33,519 bases of DNA, from assembly GCA_900758885.1 (NCBI GenBank), contig CAAETD010000155.1, positions 1-33,519 of the forward strand, written 5' to 3'. Shown here in pieces: positions 32,952-33,519 of the stretch. Position numbers and translations under genes: made by a program. The stretch is from an uncultured Collinsella sp. (GTDB lineage Bacteria > Actinomycetota > Coriobacteriia > Coriobacteriales > Coriobacteriaceae). How positions within the stretch are numbered: the first letter of the stretch is position 1; the number at the start of each line of letters is the position of its first letter. Under the pieces are notes generated by a model that was not told where the DNA came from, ran no database searches, and worked only from the letters and a program-made list of their open reading frames with translations.

Positions 32952-33519
32952 TTCGGGCCGCCTGGGCGCGTGATCTGGTAGAGCAGCGCGTTCATAATGG
33001 CGGCCGCCACGGTCGAGCCGCCCTTGCGACCCCTCGCGACGATGGCCGGCACGCGTCGCGCGAGTAGCTCCTCTTTCGCCTCGACCACGTTCACAAACCC
33101 GACCGGCACCCCAACGACGAGCGCGGGCGCGATCCTCCCCGCGTCCATGAGCTCGGCGAGGCGCAGAAGTGCTGTGGGAGCGTTGCCGACGGCCACGATG
33201 AGCGGACCCTCGATGCCGCAAGCTTTGTCCATGCTCGCAACGGCGCGAGTCGTGCCCGCGGCGCGCGCCGTTGCGGCGACATCAGGGTCGGCCATATAGC
33301 ACACGGCCTGGCAGCCGATCTTCGCGAGCGCGGGCTTGCTTATGCCTGCGAGCGCCATGTTCGTGTCGGTGAGCACCGTGGCCCCTGCGCGCAGTGCGTC
33401 GAGCGCACAGTGCGCGGCGTCATGGGTGAACACGAGGGAATCGGCGTACGAGAAGTCAGCAGTGGTGTGGATGACGCGCTTCACGACGGGCTCTTCGAGC
33501 GGCGGGAACGTGCGGCCGC
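32948..33519 (-). CDS. cobH: Precorrin-8X methylmutase, partial (runs off the right edge)
   Basis: Moves a methyl group from C11 to C12 in precorrin-8X (cobH) or its cobalt form (cbiC), giving hydrogenobyrinate or cobyrinate. About 190 residues are visible, the C-terminal part of a ~210-residue protein. Reading upstream of a GTG at 33484 the frame stays open as GRTFPPLEEPVVKRVIHTTAD, which matches the family, so that GTG is internal and the real start is outside. HTTADFSYADSLVF, TDTNMALAGI, GNAPTALLRLAEL and VGVPVGFVNVVEAKEEL are conserved blocks. Stop and cobK start overlap. Whether the anaerobic or aerobic route is used cannot be told here. Confidence 0.92.
   Translation of the reverse strand, partial: GRTFPPLEEPVVKRVIHTTADFSYADSLVFTHDAAHCALDALRAGATVLTDTNMALAGISKPALAKIGCQAVCYMADPDVAATARAAGTTRAVASMDKACGIEGPLIVAVGNAPTALLRLAELMDAGRIAPALVVGVPVGFVNVVEAKEELLARRVPAIVARGRKGGSTVAAAIMNALLYQITRPGGPK

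Overview
The window is G+C-rich (about 60% or more by eye) bacterial DNA. It carries housekeeping genes (metK, gltX, priA, def, fmt, rsmB), a complete glycogen operon with both GlgC and GlgD, a fused GH13/GH77 enzyme and part of a cobalamin cluster. Together with intergenic palindromic repeats, this looks like a gut Coriobacteriia genome, most likely Collinsella or a close relative. The genus is an inference from gene content and style, not from a search.

Layout. Left edge, minus strand: a partial thiamine pyrophosphokinase and a HAD phosphatase. 893-1130: a regulatory region with TGGTAAAA half-sites and a nested inverted repeat. 1217-10784, plus strand: glgB-glgP-glgC-glgD-glgA, making and breaking down glycogen from glucose-1-phosphate; GlgB and GlgA both end in histone-H1-like Lys/Ala-rich tails. 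10861-14299: the same half-site motif, then a 1098-residue alpha-amylase/4-alpha-glucanotransferase fusion that probably handles malto-oligosaccharides. 14389-14625: an FmdB-type zinc ribbon. 14712-15647, minus strand: a strikingly AT-rich membrane protein gene, an island in the G+C-rich background. 15838-21491, minus strand: rsmB, fmt, def and priA. gltX (minus) and metK (plus) are divergent, with a long palindrome centred between their promoters. sdaA and an L,D-transpeptidase follow on the plus strand. A MacA/MacB-like exporter operon (adaptor, ATPase, permease) covers 28546-31966. A palindromic repeat and an IS21 istA remnant then precede cobK and a partial cobH/cbiC on the minus strand.

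How the genes work together. GlgC with GlgD should make ADP-glucose, GlgA elongates, GlgB branches, and GlgP with the GH13/GH77 fusion degrades and recycles glucan. Shared half-sites before glgB and before the fusion gene suggest one regulator for storage and mobilisation. The most unusual points are the H1-like tails on two glycogen enzymes, the two-enzyme fusion, and long palindromes (15765-15831, 18373-18474, 23136-23227, 24779-24899, 31980-32046) that form at least two sequence families. No CRISPR array, rRNA or tRNA was seen.
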